Shown in pieces: positions 9,874 to 18,643 of a stretch of DNA of 32,377 nt. The stretch's first letter is position 1, and the number at the start of each line of letters is the position of its first letter. This stretch comes from Chromera velia (Eukaryota; Sar; Chromeraceae): NCBI GenBank assembly GCA_018398765.1, contig JAHBMJ010005745.1, forward strand, positions 1-32,377, in the 5' to 3' direction. Under the pieces are notes generated by a model, which was not told the origin of the DNA, did not search any database, and saw only the letters and a list, made by a program, of their open reading frames with translations. Made by a program: the position numbers and the translations under genes.

Positions 9874-11686
9874 CTAGCTATCTGGCTGGCCGAAGGACGA
9901 GACACGATCTCTCAGAGTGCATGAATGAGCATCACAGGAGGAGAAGAAGGAAACAAGAGATTTCTCGTGGCCGATTGAGTTTCCCTCTTTTTGTGTGCAG
10001 AGAATAAAAGTTGACAGAATGTGGAGAGGTAAGGAGGAGAGCTTGACTCGATTAGACAGTCTGGGTCTCTCCCCCATGTCCGTCTGTCCTTTCTTTCTTT
10101 CGCGAGTCTCTTGCGTGCGTCGAAGCAGGGACCTTAGAGTCTGCACGTTTCTGCGTTGGGAAGGGGGGGGGGGTCGCAGGACAGATCAGTCAAAATTGAA
10201 GGGGGTGAAGGAAAGGTTCGCAGATTGGAATCAGGAGGGAGAGATGCATGGAAGGTGAAAAGAGAAGCAGGAGCGAGACGAGAACCCAAAAAGAAGAAGG
10301 CATGTCGCTGATCGAAGCATGCGAGAGCTAGTGCGAGAGTTGATGGATTGAGTGTAGGGGCTGGAAGACGGGCATTGACCGAATCAACGAGATGACAGAG
10401 AGAAGATCACACAGTTAAGAGTGGCAATGCACTCCGGAGATCTTCTGCTCTCCTCTCTTCTTCGTTCTGCATCCTGCCTTCCACGCCCTCTCCATTTGAG
10501 ACTGTCTTCTCCCTTCAATGCTTCGTTGCCTTCTTTCGTCTTCCGTCTCCCCTCGCATGTGTCCCTGCAGCGACGCCATTACGGGCGTCATAGGCACTCG
10601 CGTGGTTTTTTTTATTTAGTCTACGCAGTTCGCTAAGTACCGCTAAGCAGGCTGGGATCTGGGCTGCATGGGATGGTTTCTTCAAGGTTGCATCTGTCTA
10701 AATCTCAGTGACAATCTCTCATGCAGTACTTGAATTCTAACCGTTTTCTTCAAGTTTTTCTTGATAAGAATCATAAAATGACCGTGACTATAACTTCGAC
10801 TAGAACTTCGACCCTTAAACTTACTTTTCTATAGAAAATGTGTACCTAACTTTTGATATAAAAAAAAAAGTTGGCCGGGGAGCCATTTAAATGCTGCCAT
10901 TATATTAGGCCTAACTTTTTGTATATTTTTTTTTCCACATTTTTTTTTTAATATGCGGGCCACAGCGCGGTACAGTGTCGCCGGCACCTAGGCGCATGCA
11001 TGCATAAGCAGCATAACGATAATTTAGTAAAACGTGCTGAAAGCATGGTGATTTATCATGGTAACGTTACGCCTTAAAACGGTTTTACGTATTATACCAT
11101 ATAGTACGTGGTTTATCCAAACCGATTTTTGAGAGATCCAAAGCTCCAAACCATCTCCATTATATTCGGAAAGTAAGTCAGTGTAGGTATGTGTCTAGAT
11201 ACGTGTATTCTTACTGCAACCTAAACTTGAATGCCGACCCCACATCATATGGATCACATGTCACGGTTTCTTTTCTAGTTTCTTTTTCAACTTTTGTTGC
11301 TTACATGCCAGTGCATGTATACTTTATACATCATTGTACTGCATGTGGCATATGTTCGAAGCTAGCAGTGCGTGCTACCGTATGTAACTTAATTCCTAGG
11401 CGGTCAACTGCCAAGTAATCTCCTGAACTAAGCAGCGCCTCTGGTTTATATTTTAAACAGGTTATACCAATTGTATAAACAATTAATTCTACAGGTGTCA
11501 ATAAGCTTTTATCCTTGCAGATATCGTGTAAAGTTAGAAGTAAAAATGTGAAAAAACGTGAGTTTAACACTTTAAAAAACGATGTTTCAAAATTTTATAT
11601 TTTTAAATTGAAAAACCCTAAAACGGTAGCAACAGTTTCAGTAGATTTTGCATCCCCGAATGGATTAAAATTGATACAGTAATTCT
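9874..11686. other. Intergenic between the Hog gene and the hAT element
   Basis: After the Hog stop codon, a poly(A) signal (10003-10008) is followed by GC-neutral sequence to about 10,640 and then AT-rich sequence with runs of A and T. Frames here are short and have no motif. No RNA gene was recognised. Confidence 0.5.
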
Positions 11687-11694
11687 TTGATTAG
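11687..11694. other. Target-site duplication, left copy
   Basis: TTGATTAG, identical to 13221-13228, immediately outside the left inverted repeat of the hAT-type element. Confidence 0.8.
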
Positions 11695-11750
11695 TAGTGC
11701 TAGGAAAAGGTTCAAGGTTCAAGGTTCACTTCGAAGTAATAAACCTGAAT

Positions 11751-12131
11751 CAGGTTCAAAAACAGGGTGGCAGAGCGATTGAGTGAGAAATGGGGGCAAC
11801 ATATGAGCAAGACATGCGGCCGGATCCGAGCCCGACTGCAGATTGCCCACCTGAAAGCGGCAAGCGCGTGCATTCGGGGGACCAGAGGAGTGCAAGGGGA
11901 GGGCTGGGAGGAAGGAGGAGTAGGCAGTGCACTGGTTATGACTGAGGGGTAGGAAGTACTTAGTAAACACCGAAGAAGGCATTCAGATGGAGGAGCGTCA
12001 AGTATGAGGTCGCATGAGAAAGAGAGCTAGTAGCGAGAGCAGTAACTAGGACAGAAGGAAGAGATGAAAGACGTATAAACCAGACGCTAGGAACAAACTT
12101 TAAGTTAATGCCCCCCAGGTTCAAAAACAGG
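11751..12131. repeat. GC-rich segment between 16-bp direct repeats
   Basis: CAGGTTCAAAAACAGG occurs at 11751-11766 and again at 12116-12131. The roughly 350 bp between them is GC-richer than the AT-rich flanks and looks like a later insertion with its own duplication. Since AGGTTCA motifs are abundant in this element, the direct repeat could instead be part of the subterminal motif array. Confidence 0.4.
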
Positions 12132-12433
12132 TTCACTTTTAATTAATAGAAACCTCATTTTTTCATGTTATTTTATGTTTTTAAATTAGACTTTAATGCA
12201 TTTTTAGAACGTTTTATTATAGAATCTATGCCTTAGTAGTGTTTTTAAATAGTTTAAATCAATATTTACGTTCACATTAGGTGCTAGTTTTAAGTTATTC
12301 ACTGTTTATAATCGAAAATTAGTAATCAAAAAAACCTGAAAAAATTGGAAAATACTATAATTAAATTTATATGATCGTATCAATCATGACAATTTAGTCA
12401 ACATAAGACCATCACAATGTTTCTTTCTTTCTT

Positions 12434-12919
12434 TCATCTGCTTACCGGTTGCCCCGCGGCCCCTGCTCCCCCCCTCCCTCTCTGTGTACTGCCGCCTCTT
12501 TGACCTACTGCTCCCGGCCCGGCCTGTTGCCCCCCCCCTTGCTCCCCCCCATGGCCCCCACCGGTCCCAACTACCGCGGGTGGCACCCAAACATCTGGAT
12601 TTGCATTCGTTCCAACCTTTTGCCATACAAAATCGGACTGAAACTCTGTTTTCGAATACTTATTAGTGCATCCGATCATGTGAATTGGCAATATTGTGTC
12701 ACCTGCTTTGTACTTCGCATGAGGAGCAACATTCTTGTTCAACCCCCCTCTCGTCCACTTCGGAGCCTGCCCGGTGTTGTACTCAGTCCACATGTATGAA
12801 ACTTGTAACCATCGTACCGTTATCGTTAGAACCCCCCTCTTAGAAAAGGTGCACACAATCTCAAGCTTTCCATGCATACCGACAAAGAGGGTGTTTGGCC
12901 CGCAGCGGAATATTAACAT
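12434..12919 (-). CDS. Hypothetical 161-residue frame inside the hAT element
   Basis: An ATG-started frame on the minus strand, unrecognised. Residues 1-110 have ordinary protein composition with several Trp and Cys residues (for example TVRWLQVSYMWTEYN). Residues 112-161 are a low-complexity Gly/Gln/Arg tail, largely the translation of C-rich runs on the plus strand. It matches no part of a hAT transposase that I can recognise: there is no BED zinc finger and no C-terminal dimerisation block. It may be a captured host fragment, a remnant of an unknown element protein, or chance. Confidence 0.3.
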   Translation of the reverse strand: MLIFRCGPNTLFVGMHGKLEIVCTFSKRGVLTITVRWLQVSYMWTEYNTGQAPKWTRGGLNKNVAPHAKYKAGDTILPIHMIGCTNKYSKTEFQSDFVWQKVGTNANPDVWVPPAVVGTGGGHGGEQGGGQQAGPGAVGQRGGSTQRGRGGAGAAGQPVSR

Positions 12920-13137
12920 ATCCCCCTTCTTAGGGTGCTAGTAGCTCTGCATGAGTTTTCATGCTGACATATGATGCTGACATATGCTGACATGCGTCTG
13001 TCCGACACAATAGATTGAACCGGCTGGGGACAGTTGCTGTACGCGCGGCTCCGGCTCCTTATTTCACCTATATCGGCCGCGGGCGGCGCAGGCCTGGCCG
13101 GCTTTGTGCCAGTAGCCGCGCGTCTGGCCTCCAAAAC

Positions 13138-13200
13138 AGGTTCAACAGGTTCAAAACAGGTTCAACAGGTTCACTTTTTCATATTTGAACCTTTTCTCAA
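13138..13200. repeat. Right subterminal AGGTTCA/TGAACCT cluster
   Basis: Four AGGTTCA words spaced 9-16 bp apart on the plus strand, followed by TGAACCTTTT in inverted orientation towards the element end. The counterpart on the left is at 11709-11766. Confidence 0.7.
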
Positions 13201-13220
13201 TGAACCTTTTCCTAGCCCTA

Positions 13221-13228
13221 TTGATTAG
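13221..13228. other. Target-site duplication, right copy
   Basis: TTGATTAG, identical to 11687-11694. Confidence 0.8.
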
Positions 13229-13431
13229 CTTCTAGAATCACCTCAAATTTTGGTAAATTTTTATTTTTGGCCGAATTAAGTTACACGCGGTAGTAGGTTT
13301 GAAACTGCATGGGATTGAAAAGACTCAAATGATACTCGACCTATTTTTGCCTCCTCTTTTCCCTCGACCTCCGAGGGACCTTCCCCAGACTCTAACCCCC
13401 TGGGTAACCCCCTGGCCGATCCAAAGACTAC

Positions 13432-15783
13432 TTAAAGCTTTGCCGTCCTCTCCTTGACGAGTCTATCCCTGAGTACCCGTCGCATGACTTTGTTGCTGGC
13501 GGTGCGGGGTAGGGAGGGAACAACGTTGAGTCGTTGGCAACGGAAGAGGGGATTCAGCAGACGTGAAAGCGACTTGTTGGCTCTCTGTCTGAGGGCCTCC
13601 TGATCAACTTGGGCCAGTGTCGAACCTCCATGACCGGGTTTGAGGACGACAAACACGACCAGCTGTTCGGGGCCGCCTCCAACGGGAGGGACAGCTACGG
13701 CAGCTGCCTCTTCGACTTCAGGCAGACTGTCTGTGACGCATCTCTCAATCTCCACTGAGGCGACTTTGATGCCTCCGAGATTCATCGCGTCGTCTTGCCT
13801 CCCTCTGGCGGCCATCATCTTTGACCCTGAATGCAAAACCATGGTGTCTCCGTGGCGTCTGAGCGGGAGGTGTGGAGGCAGAGGGCCTCGGGGGACGGTG
13901 GGGGGGGCACTACTCATTCCATCATAGTATTCCTTTGAATGGCTTTTGTTCAACAGAGACTGGGAGAGACCCAGGGATGGGGGTCTCAACACAAGCTCTC
14001 CCTCAATCTCTCCCTCACCTTGCTGACCAATTTCCGCCCAGTCCCCTGGGTCGTCCCCTGACAACACACGGGAGAGGCCTCTGGCTGGACCGAGAGGGAC
14101 GCTTCTGCCGTCTCCCAACAAAATCACCGGGAGAGTTCCGAACGCAGGACAAGAAAACTGAGACGCTACCTGTGCCTGCAAGGGAGTGCCTGTCAAATAC
14201 GCCCCCCCGATCTCTGTCCCTCCACAGTATTCAAATATCGGTCTGCAACCAGGCACAGAAGTGGACAACCACAGATATTCAGATGAGTTCGAGGCCTCAC
14301 CTGTGGAGGCAAAGCACCGCAATTGTCTCCACTCTCCAATCCCCACACCCCCATCTGCCTTCCACTTACGCACCAAACTAGGAACCACGCCTAGGATTGT
14401 CACCCCTGCTGCTTTCACAAATCTTCGGAACTTCATACCCCCACTCCCCCCATCGAAACACGCCAACGCTGCACCATTCCCCAAAGCAGCAAAAACAGAC
14501 CAGGGCCCCATCATCCACCCCATCGAGGTAGGCCAGGCAAGGACATCCCCTGCGTGTGCATCCATATGAAGCCATGCGTCGGCAATACACCTGAAGGGTG
14601 TTGCTGCCCCCCAAGGGATGGCTTTGGGAGTCGATGTTGTTCCAGAAGAAAACATCAACCCCACATGATCCCCCCCTCCCCGCCAAACAACGACATCCCG
14701 AAGGAGCTCAGAAACAACAGCCCCCCGCGAATCGGGATGCAAATTCTCGAGACGCTCCACCGAAACAGTCCAAAGACTTTTCAGATCTTCTGGTTGCTTT
14801 CCTTCCTTTTTTGTGTCTGAGGACGAAGACAAAGACAGAACAGGCGGGGACAGGGAGAGCCAATGGGAAGGCTCCAATGGGAGACTTCCTGCATCACCTG
14901 CGAAGGAGAAAAACCTCACGGAGCGGTTTGCCCTCTCTTCAAAATCTCTCACGGCTTCCTGCACTTTATGTCTCAACCCCACCCTCTTCCCCTCTCTCTC
15001 CAAAAACTCCTGCGTCACTACGGCCTGCACATCTGCAACTTCAAGTCTTTGTCTAATCGCGGATGCTGCAAATGATTCAGGGATCGAGACGACAACACCC
15101 CCCAGGAGGACGACTGCTAGGTAGAGAACCACAGCAACCGGATGTAAGGGGAGGATGAGGGCCACACGAGAACCGTGAGACGCGATGCCTCTCACTCGAA
15201 GTTCTTGTGCTGTTAGGAGGACAAGCGCTCGAAAGTCCTCAAAGCACAACGACCTGCACTCAGCCCCCCCCCCCTCAGAGCCCCATTTCAGGGCAGGCTC
15301 AGAGGACAGAAACGGTTTCCCGTCCACATGCACACCCAGGCACGACAGTGCAGGGTTAAATTTGGCTGAAGGAAACCAGCACACCTCATCGGGAGACGTG
15401 CACTTTCCCGGCACATTCAGTATCTGGTCCGGGAAAGCGAGAAATGCATTTCTGATTGGGTCGTGCTGCTGAAAGACCCCTCGCCAAAAGTCGCCCATTT
15501 TCTCGGAGACTGAGAAGACGTACAGAAGATCCAGGTCGTTCACCGGATCACCAGATCGCTTCGCCTGCCACTCTCGGTCTTGCCAGGTGCGCATAAACGA
15601 AGCGAGATTCGTTCTTTCAATGCGACTACGAGTCGGAATCCAATAAGGCTGTACGGAATACTGCGAGAAGAGCCTCTGATGCGCTGCTAGGGAGGCCACA
15701 TTCGGCTGACTGCCTCTTTCTGCTTCTTCACAAAGTTGCTGCCACTGCAGCATGGCTGCCTGGAAGGAGGGCGGCTTGTTCAT
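13432..15783 (-). CDS. Acyl-activating enzyme (AAE17/18-like), peroxisomal acyl-CoA synthetase
   Basis: 783 residues from the first in-frame ATG, in one uninterrupted frame. ANL-superfamily motifs occur in order: phosphate-binding loop SSGTTSTPK (379-387, usual TG replaced by TS), GDVLAWPTSMGWMMGPW, YCGGTEIGG (from 519), RHGD (643-646), GRQDDAMNLGGIKVASVEIE (from 661) and the C-terminal RTASNKVMRR with the catalytic Lys at 765. The WPTSMGWMMGPW and MNLGGIKVASVEIE blocks are typical of the plant AAE17/AAE18 branch related to acetyl-/acetoacetyl-CoA synthetases. Such enzymes activate a carboxylic acid with ATP and CoA; the substrate cannot be read from sequence. The protein ends in AKL, a PTS1 peroxisome signal. 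The frame stays open 16 codons upstream of the ATG to a perfect acceptor-like TTTTGCAG, so a short 5' exon may exist. Confidence 0.85.
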   Translation of the reverse strand: MNKPPSFQAAMLQWQQLCEEAERGSQPNVASLAAHQRLFSQYSVQPYWIPTRSRIERTNLASFMRTWQDREWQAKRSGDPVNDLDLLYVFSVSEKMGDFWRGVFQQHDPIRNAFLAFPDQILNVPGKCTSPDEVCWFPSAKFNPALSCLGVHVDGKPFLSSEPALKWGSEGGGAECRSLCFEDFRALVLLTAQELRVRGIASHGSRVALILPLHPVAVVLYLAVVLLGGVVVSIPESFAASAIRQRLEVADVQAVVTQEFLEREGKRVGLRHKVQEAVRDFEERANRSVRFFSFAGDAGSLPLEPSHWLSLSPPVLSLSSSSDTKKEGKQPEDLKSLWTVSVERLENLHPDSRGAVVSELLRDVVVWRGGGDHVGLMFSSGTTSTPKAIPWGAATPFRCIADAWLHMDAHAGDVLAWPTSMGWMMGPWSVFAALGNGAALACFDGGSGGMKFRRFVKAAGVTILGVVPSLVRKWKADGGVGIGEWRQLRCFASTGEASNSSEYLWLSTSVPGCRPIFEYCGGTEIGGAYLTGTPLQAQVASQFSCPAFGTLPVILLGDGRSVPLGPARGLSRVLSGDDPGDWAEIGQQGEGEIEGELVLRPPSLGLSQSLLNKSHSKEYYDGMSSAPPTVPRGPLPPHLPLRRHGDTMVLHSGSKMMAARGRQDDAMNLGGIKVASVEIERCVTDSLPEVEEAAAVAVPPVGGGPEQLVVFVVLKPGHGGSTLAQVDQEALRQRANKSLSRLLNPLFRCQRLNVVPSLPRTASNKVMRRVLRDRLVKERTAKL

Positions 15784-16171
15784 GACTGCCAACCACGCGT
15801 TTGAAAAAGGCGAGCTGTGTTCACGCTGCAAAATCCAGATCGATGCACGTCAACAACCCACACCTGGAAGCAGGACGACAAGCTAGAATGCTGCGAAGGT
15901 GTCTGAGAGGGTCTTCCTCTTTGAAGAATCTGACTCTTCTCCTGACATCTTCTGACAGTACAGCTTAATTCGCGTGAACTGAAGGATCAGTGTCAGAGCC
16001 ATGCATGCATGAGCCATTCCGAGCCCGCGGGTCCCGCATGCAGCGCCATTCCAAAATTTGCAAATTTTGGGTTTGGACCTAAATCAAACTACAGGTGCTC
16101 CACTACAAAAACGATGCACGCCCCACCACCATCCATGCGCGCCAAACGCGCGCGAAGAACCAAAAAACCAC
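15784..16171. other. Intergenic, upstream of the acyl-activating enzyme
   Basis: This holds the presumed promoter or a missing first exon of the minus-strand enzyme gene. A minus-strand frame starting with ATG near 16,012 runs about 45 codons to a stop and could not be spliced in phase. A perfect 20-bp palindrome lies at 16051-16070. Confidence 0.4.
16051..16070. repeat. Perfect 20-bp palindrome
   Basis: CCAAAATTTGCAAATTTTGG is its own reverse complement, 120 bp outside the left inverted repeat of the Merlin-like element. Confidence 0.85.
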
Positions 16172-16255
16172 TGCTTCCCCAAAATGCCTTAAAATCACTG
16201 TCACCAATCCACCATACATCCATCCTTCCATAAGCACCCCCCCCTATTTCTAAAC
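16172..16255. repeat. Left terminal inverted repeat (84 bp)
   Basis: Begins TGCTTCCCCAAAATGCC and ends CTATTTCTAAAC. It is identical in reverse complement to 18644-18727. Confidence 0.85.
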
Positions 16256-16398
16256 CCAAAGAAAACAAAGAGCACGACGACTAAGAGATTTCTCTTTCAC
16301 TGACGGGAGCCTTCAGTGTCCACATTTCAGATTGTTCACAGATAGACCGAGTCCGTTTCGCTTGAGGCCAACCAGTGTCTGACCTGGTTTTCAAAACC

Positions 16399-17364
16399 AT
16401 GCGGAGAAGACACAGAGCAGGGGTCCTTCCGAAAATGAAGGAAGACCCAATCAAGTCGGCTGTCCAAGCTCTTCTCTTTGACGACACAGCAGCAGAAGAA
16501 CGCTGTCGATCGTTTCTTGTTGAGAAAGGACTTCTCCTTGAGGTTCCACTTTGTGGTTACAAGACGGACAGCGACTGTCATCCAATGACAAAGGTCTCTG
16601 ATAAGCCATTCTTCTGGAGATGCCGTCGAAAGAGATGTCCAAGACACGGCACCTCGGTGTCAGAGAGATCGGGAACGATTGCGAACGGTTCTCCACTGTC
16701 CTATGCACACTTCGTGATGCTCGCGTACAAGTTCCTCAAAGGAGACACCTTTTCCTCTGTAGAAGCTGAGGGCTACGTAAGTGGCCCAACGATCACGAGG
16801 ATGTTCGACCTGTTTCGAAAAATTATTTCAGCTGATATTCAGGAGATCAGGAAAAAAGACAAGATCGGGGGGGAAGGGGAAACAGTAGAAGGAGACGAGA
16901 GCATGTTCTCGAAAAGAAAAAACAATCGAGGGAGGCGACTGAGGGGGGGAGGATGGGTAGTGGGAGCAGTGGAGAGAGGCACGAGAAAGCGAGTGCGTCT
17001 GTCAGTTGTGAAACACAGGGATCAGGAGACCCTGGGAGAATTCATGCAGAAAAACGTAGACGGCAAATCTCGCTACTTCTCAGATGAATGGGCGGCTACA
17101 GAGAAGCCGGCGAGAAGACACTTTGCCTATTACGACACAGTGTGCCACAAGAAGTGGTTCCGCGACAGANAGACCGATGTCCATACGAACACAATCGAGG
17201 CAACTTGGAGAGTGGTTAAGGCCTTTGTTCCACGAAGACGCTTTGGCAAGGACACACTCCAACAGAGTCTCGATGAGTGTGAATGGAGGCGAGAATTTGA
17301 TCACAACGTCTGGGAAGTATTCTGGGAGGCAGCAAGAAGGTTCACCTTCAGAGTCATCAGGTAG
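16399..17364 (+). CDS. ISXO2-like (Merlin/IS1016/IS1595 type) transposase
   Basis: About 321 residues from the first ATG. It has an N-terminal zinc-ribbon-like set of Cys residues (LC...DCHP at 52/60 and WRCRRKRC at 75/80) and a DDE domain: VEGDES with the first Asp at 166, YFSDEW with the second Asp at 229, and HTNTIEATW with the Glu at 267. The H-x-N-x-I-E-x-x-W block is diagnostic of the IS1595/Merlin group. It would cut and paste the surrounding element by its inverted repeats. The frame is intact apart from one undetermined base at 17170, which falls in the codon two residues before TDVHTNTIE. A donor-like CAG|GTAGGT sits at the stop codon, so a further exon is possible, but the length is already normal for the family. 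The frame is open upstream of the ATG as far as a GTG at 16375. Confidence 0.8.
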   Translation: MRRRHRAGVLPKMKEDPIKSAVQALLFDDTAAEERCRSFLVEKGLLLEVPLCGYKTDSDCHPMTKVSDKPFFWRCRRKRCPRHGTSVSERSGTIANGSPLSYAHFVMLAYKFLKGDTFSSVEAEGYVSGPTITRMFDLFRKIISADIQEIRKKDKIGGEGETVEGDESMFSKRKNNRGRRLRGGGWVVGAVERGTRKRVRLSVVKHRDQETLGEFMQKNVDGKSRYFSDEWAATEKPARRHFAYYDTVCHKKWFRDRXTDVHTNTIEATWRVVKAFVPRRRFGKDTLQQSLDECEWRREFDHNVWEVFWEAARRFTFRVIR

Positions 17365-17419
17365 GTCGTCTGTCTCTCTCTGTCTCTGAACGTCTATCCG
17401 ATTGTCTGTCTGTTTGTTT

Positions 17420-17553
17420 GCGAACCCCCCCACTAGAGGAGGTGGTAGCGGAGAGTGGTCTCTTTGTCTGTCTGCTTTTGATTGTTGCGAACCCACCCAC
17501 TAGAAGTGGCGGTAGCGGAGAGTGGTTTCTTTGTCTGTCTGCTTTTGATTGTC
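17420..17553. repeat. 67-bp tandem duplication after the transposase
   Basis: GCGAACCC starts at 17420 and again at 17487. Both copies continue through a conserved GGTAGCGGAGAGTGGT and CTTTGTCTGTCTGCTTTTGA, with a few substitutions. Confidence 0.75.
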
Positions 17554-17748
17554 TGTACGTCAGTCTGTCCGTTTATTCTGTTTCTTTTCCTCTGTGTCCA
17601 ATTGGGTGTTTATTTATCTTGGCACCTGTCTGTCTGTCTGTCTGTCCGCCTGTCTGTCTGTTCGTCTATTTGTCTGTTTGTCTGTCTGTCTGTCTGCCTG
17701 TCTGTGTGTCTGTCTATCTGACTGTCTCTCTCTCTGTCAGTCTCTCTC

Positions 17749-17779
<31 letters not shown>

Positions 17780-17843
17780 GGCTGGCTGTCCGTCCGTCTC
17801 TCTGTCTGTCTGTCCATCTGTCTGTCTCTCTGTCTGTCTGTTC

Positions 17844-17879
<36 letters not shown>

Positions 17880-18028
17880 TTCCCTCTGTCTGTCTGTCTG
17901 TCTGTCTGTCTGCCTGTCTGCCTGTCTATATATCTGTCTGTCTGTCAGTCTGTCTGACTGTCTGTCTGTCTGTCTGTTTCTCTATCTCTCTGTCTCTCTG
18001 TTCTGTCTGTCTCTCTGTCTGTCTGTTC

Positions 18029-18060
<32 letters not shown>

Positions 18061-18088
18061 CTCTGTCCGTGTCCGTCTGCCTGTCCGT
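17549..18088. repeat. TGTC microsatellite array
   Basis: Degenerate (TGTC)n with CTGC, CTAT and CTCT interruptions. Long open frames made only of Cys, Leu, Ser and Val here are by-products of the period. Confidence 0.95.
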
Positions 18089-18091
18089 TTG

Positions 18092-18172
18092 GTTTAGAAA
18101 TAGGAGGGGGTGCTTATGGAAGGATGGATGTATGGTGGATTGGTGACAGTGATTTTAAGGCATTTTGGGGAA
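18092..18172. repeat. Extra right-end repeat copy 1
   Basis: Matches 18644-18724 except in the G-run, where GGAGGGGG replaces eight G. Diverges after GGGGAA. Confidence 0.85.
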
Positions 18173-18177
18173 CCTTA

Positions 18178-18199
18178 CTGTCCGTCTGTCTGTCTGTTC

Positions 18200-18231
<32 letters not shown>

Positions 18232-18236
18232 TTCCC

Positions 18237-18267
<31 letters not shown>

Positions 18268-18384
18268 GCCTGTCTGCCTGTCTATATATCTGTCTGTCTG
18301 TCAGTCTGTCTGACTGTCTGTCTGTCTGTCTGTTTCTCTATCTCTCTGTCTCTCTGTTCTGTCTGTCTCTCTGTCTGTCTGTTC

Positions 18385-18420
<36 letters not shown>

Positions 18421-18446
18421 GTTCGTGTCCGTCTGCCTGTCTGTTT
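18178..18446. repeat. TGTC array, second copy in a 356-bp tandem duplication
   Basis: The landmark TCTATATATC is at 17925 and 18281, and the repeat ends at 18092 and 18448, in both cases exactly 356 bp apart. Array and transposon end were therefore duplicated together. Confidence 0.85.
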
Positions 18447-18447
18447 G

Positions 18448-18528
18448 GTTTAGAAATAGTGGGGGGTGCTTATGGAAGGATGGATGTATGGTGGATTGGT
18501 GACAGTGATTTTAAGGCATTTTGGGGAA
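18448..18528. repeat. Extra right-end repeat copy 2
   Basis: Second member of the 356-bp tandem duplication. The G-run reads GTGGGGGG. Confidence 0.85.
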
Positions 18529-18643
18529 CCTTTGCCTTCTCAGCTTCTTCCGCCAGAGCATTTCGGAGCATCTCTCCTGACAAACACAACACGTAATCGA
18601 TATATATTTCGTTCTTTTCAATCTATGAAATTATTTAGAGAAC

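Larger units (their letters stand above)
11695..13220. mobile_element. hAT-type DNA transposon, apparently non-autonomous
   Basis: Both ends carry inverted repeats: TAGTGCTAGGAAAAGGTTCA at 11695-11714 and TGAACCTTTTCCTAGCCCTA at 13201-13220, which match over 20 bp with one mismatch. They are flanked by the perfect 8-bp duplication TTGATTAG (11687-11694 and 13221-13228). The ends fit the hAT rule YARNG (TAGTG and TAGGG), and 8 bp is the duplication length of that superfamily. Just inside both ends are clusters of AGGTTCA motifs (11709-11766 and 13138-13200), as expected for subterminal transposase-binding repeats. The 1,526-bp interior has no recognisable hAT transposase, so the element probably depends on one encoded elsewhere. 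It carries a minus-strand frame of unknown function (12434-12919) and a GC-rich segment at 11,767-12,115. Confidence 0.8.

Noticed and set aside
10572-10615. Hairpin GACGCC/GGCGTC followed by a T run, like an intrinsic terminator
   Set aside because: The short stem and the eukaryotic context make a bacterial-type terminator meaningless here.
11766-11851. tRNA-like segment with a box-A-like TGGCAGAGCG and pairing ends GGTGGCA/TGCCCACC, suggesting a tRNA-derived SINE head
   Set aside because: No convincing B box in the same orientation (GGATCCGAGCC is a poor match) and no cloverleaf could be drawn.
16009-16233. Plus-strand ATG frame ending in the left transposon repeat
   Set aside because: It overlaps the promoter side of the acyl-activating enzyme gene, has no motif, and its tail is just the translated inverted repeat.
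16375-16398. Transposase start at GTG (16375) and acyl-activating enzyme start at TTG (15831)
   Set aside because: Nuclear genes start at ATG. The first in-frame ATGs are 16399 and 15783. The open sequence upstream may be exon or leader.
17418-18596. Several overlapping Cys/Leu/Ser/Val-rich frames
   Set aside because: They are translations of the TGTC microsatellite in different frames, with no protein character.
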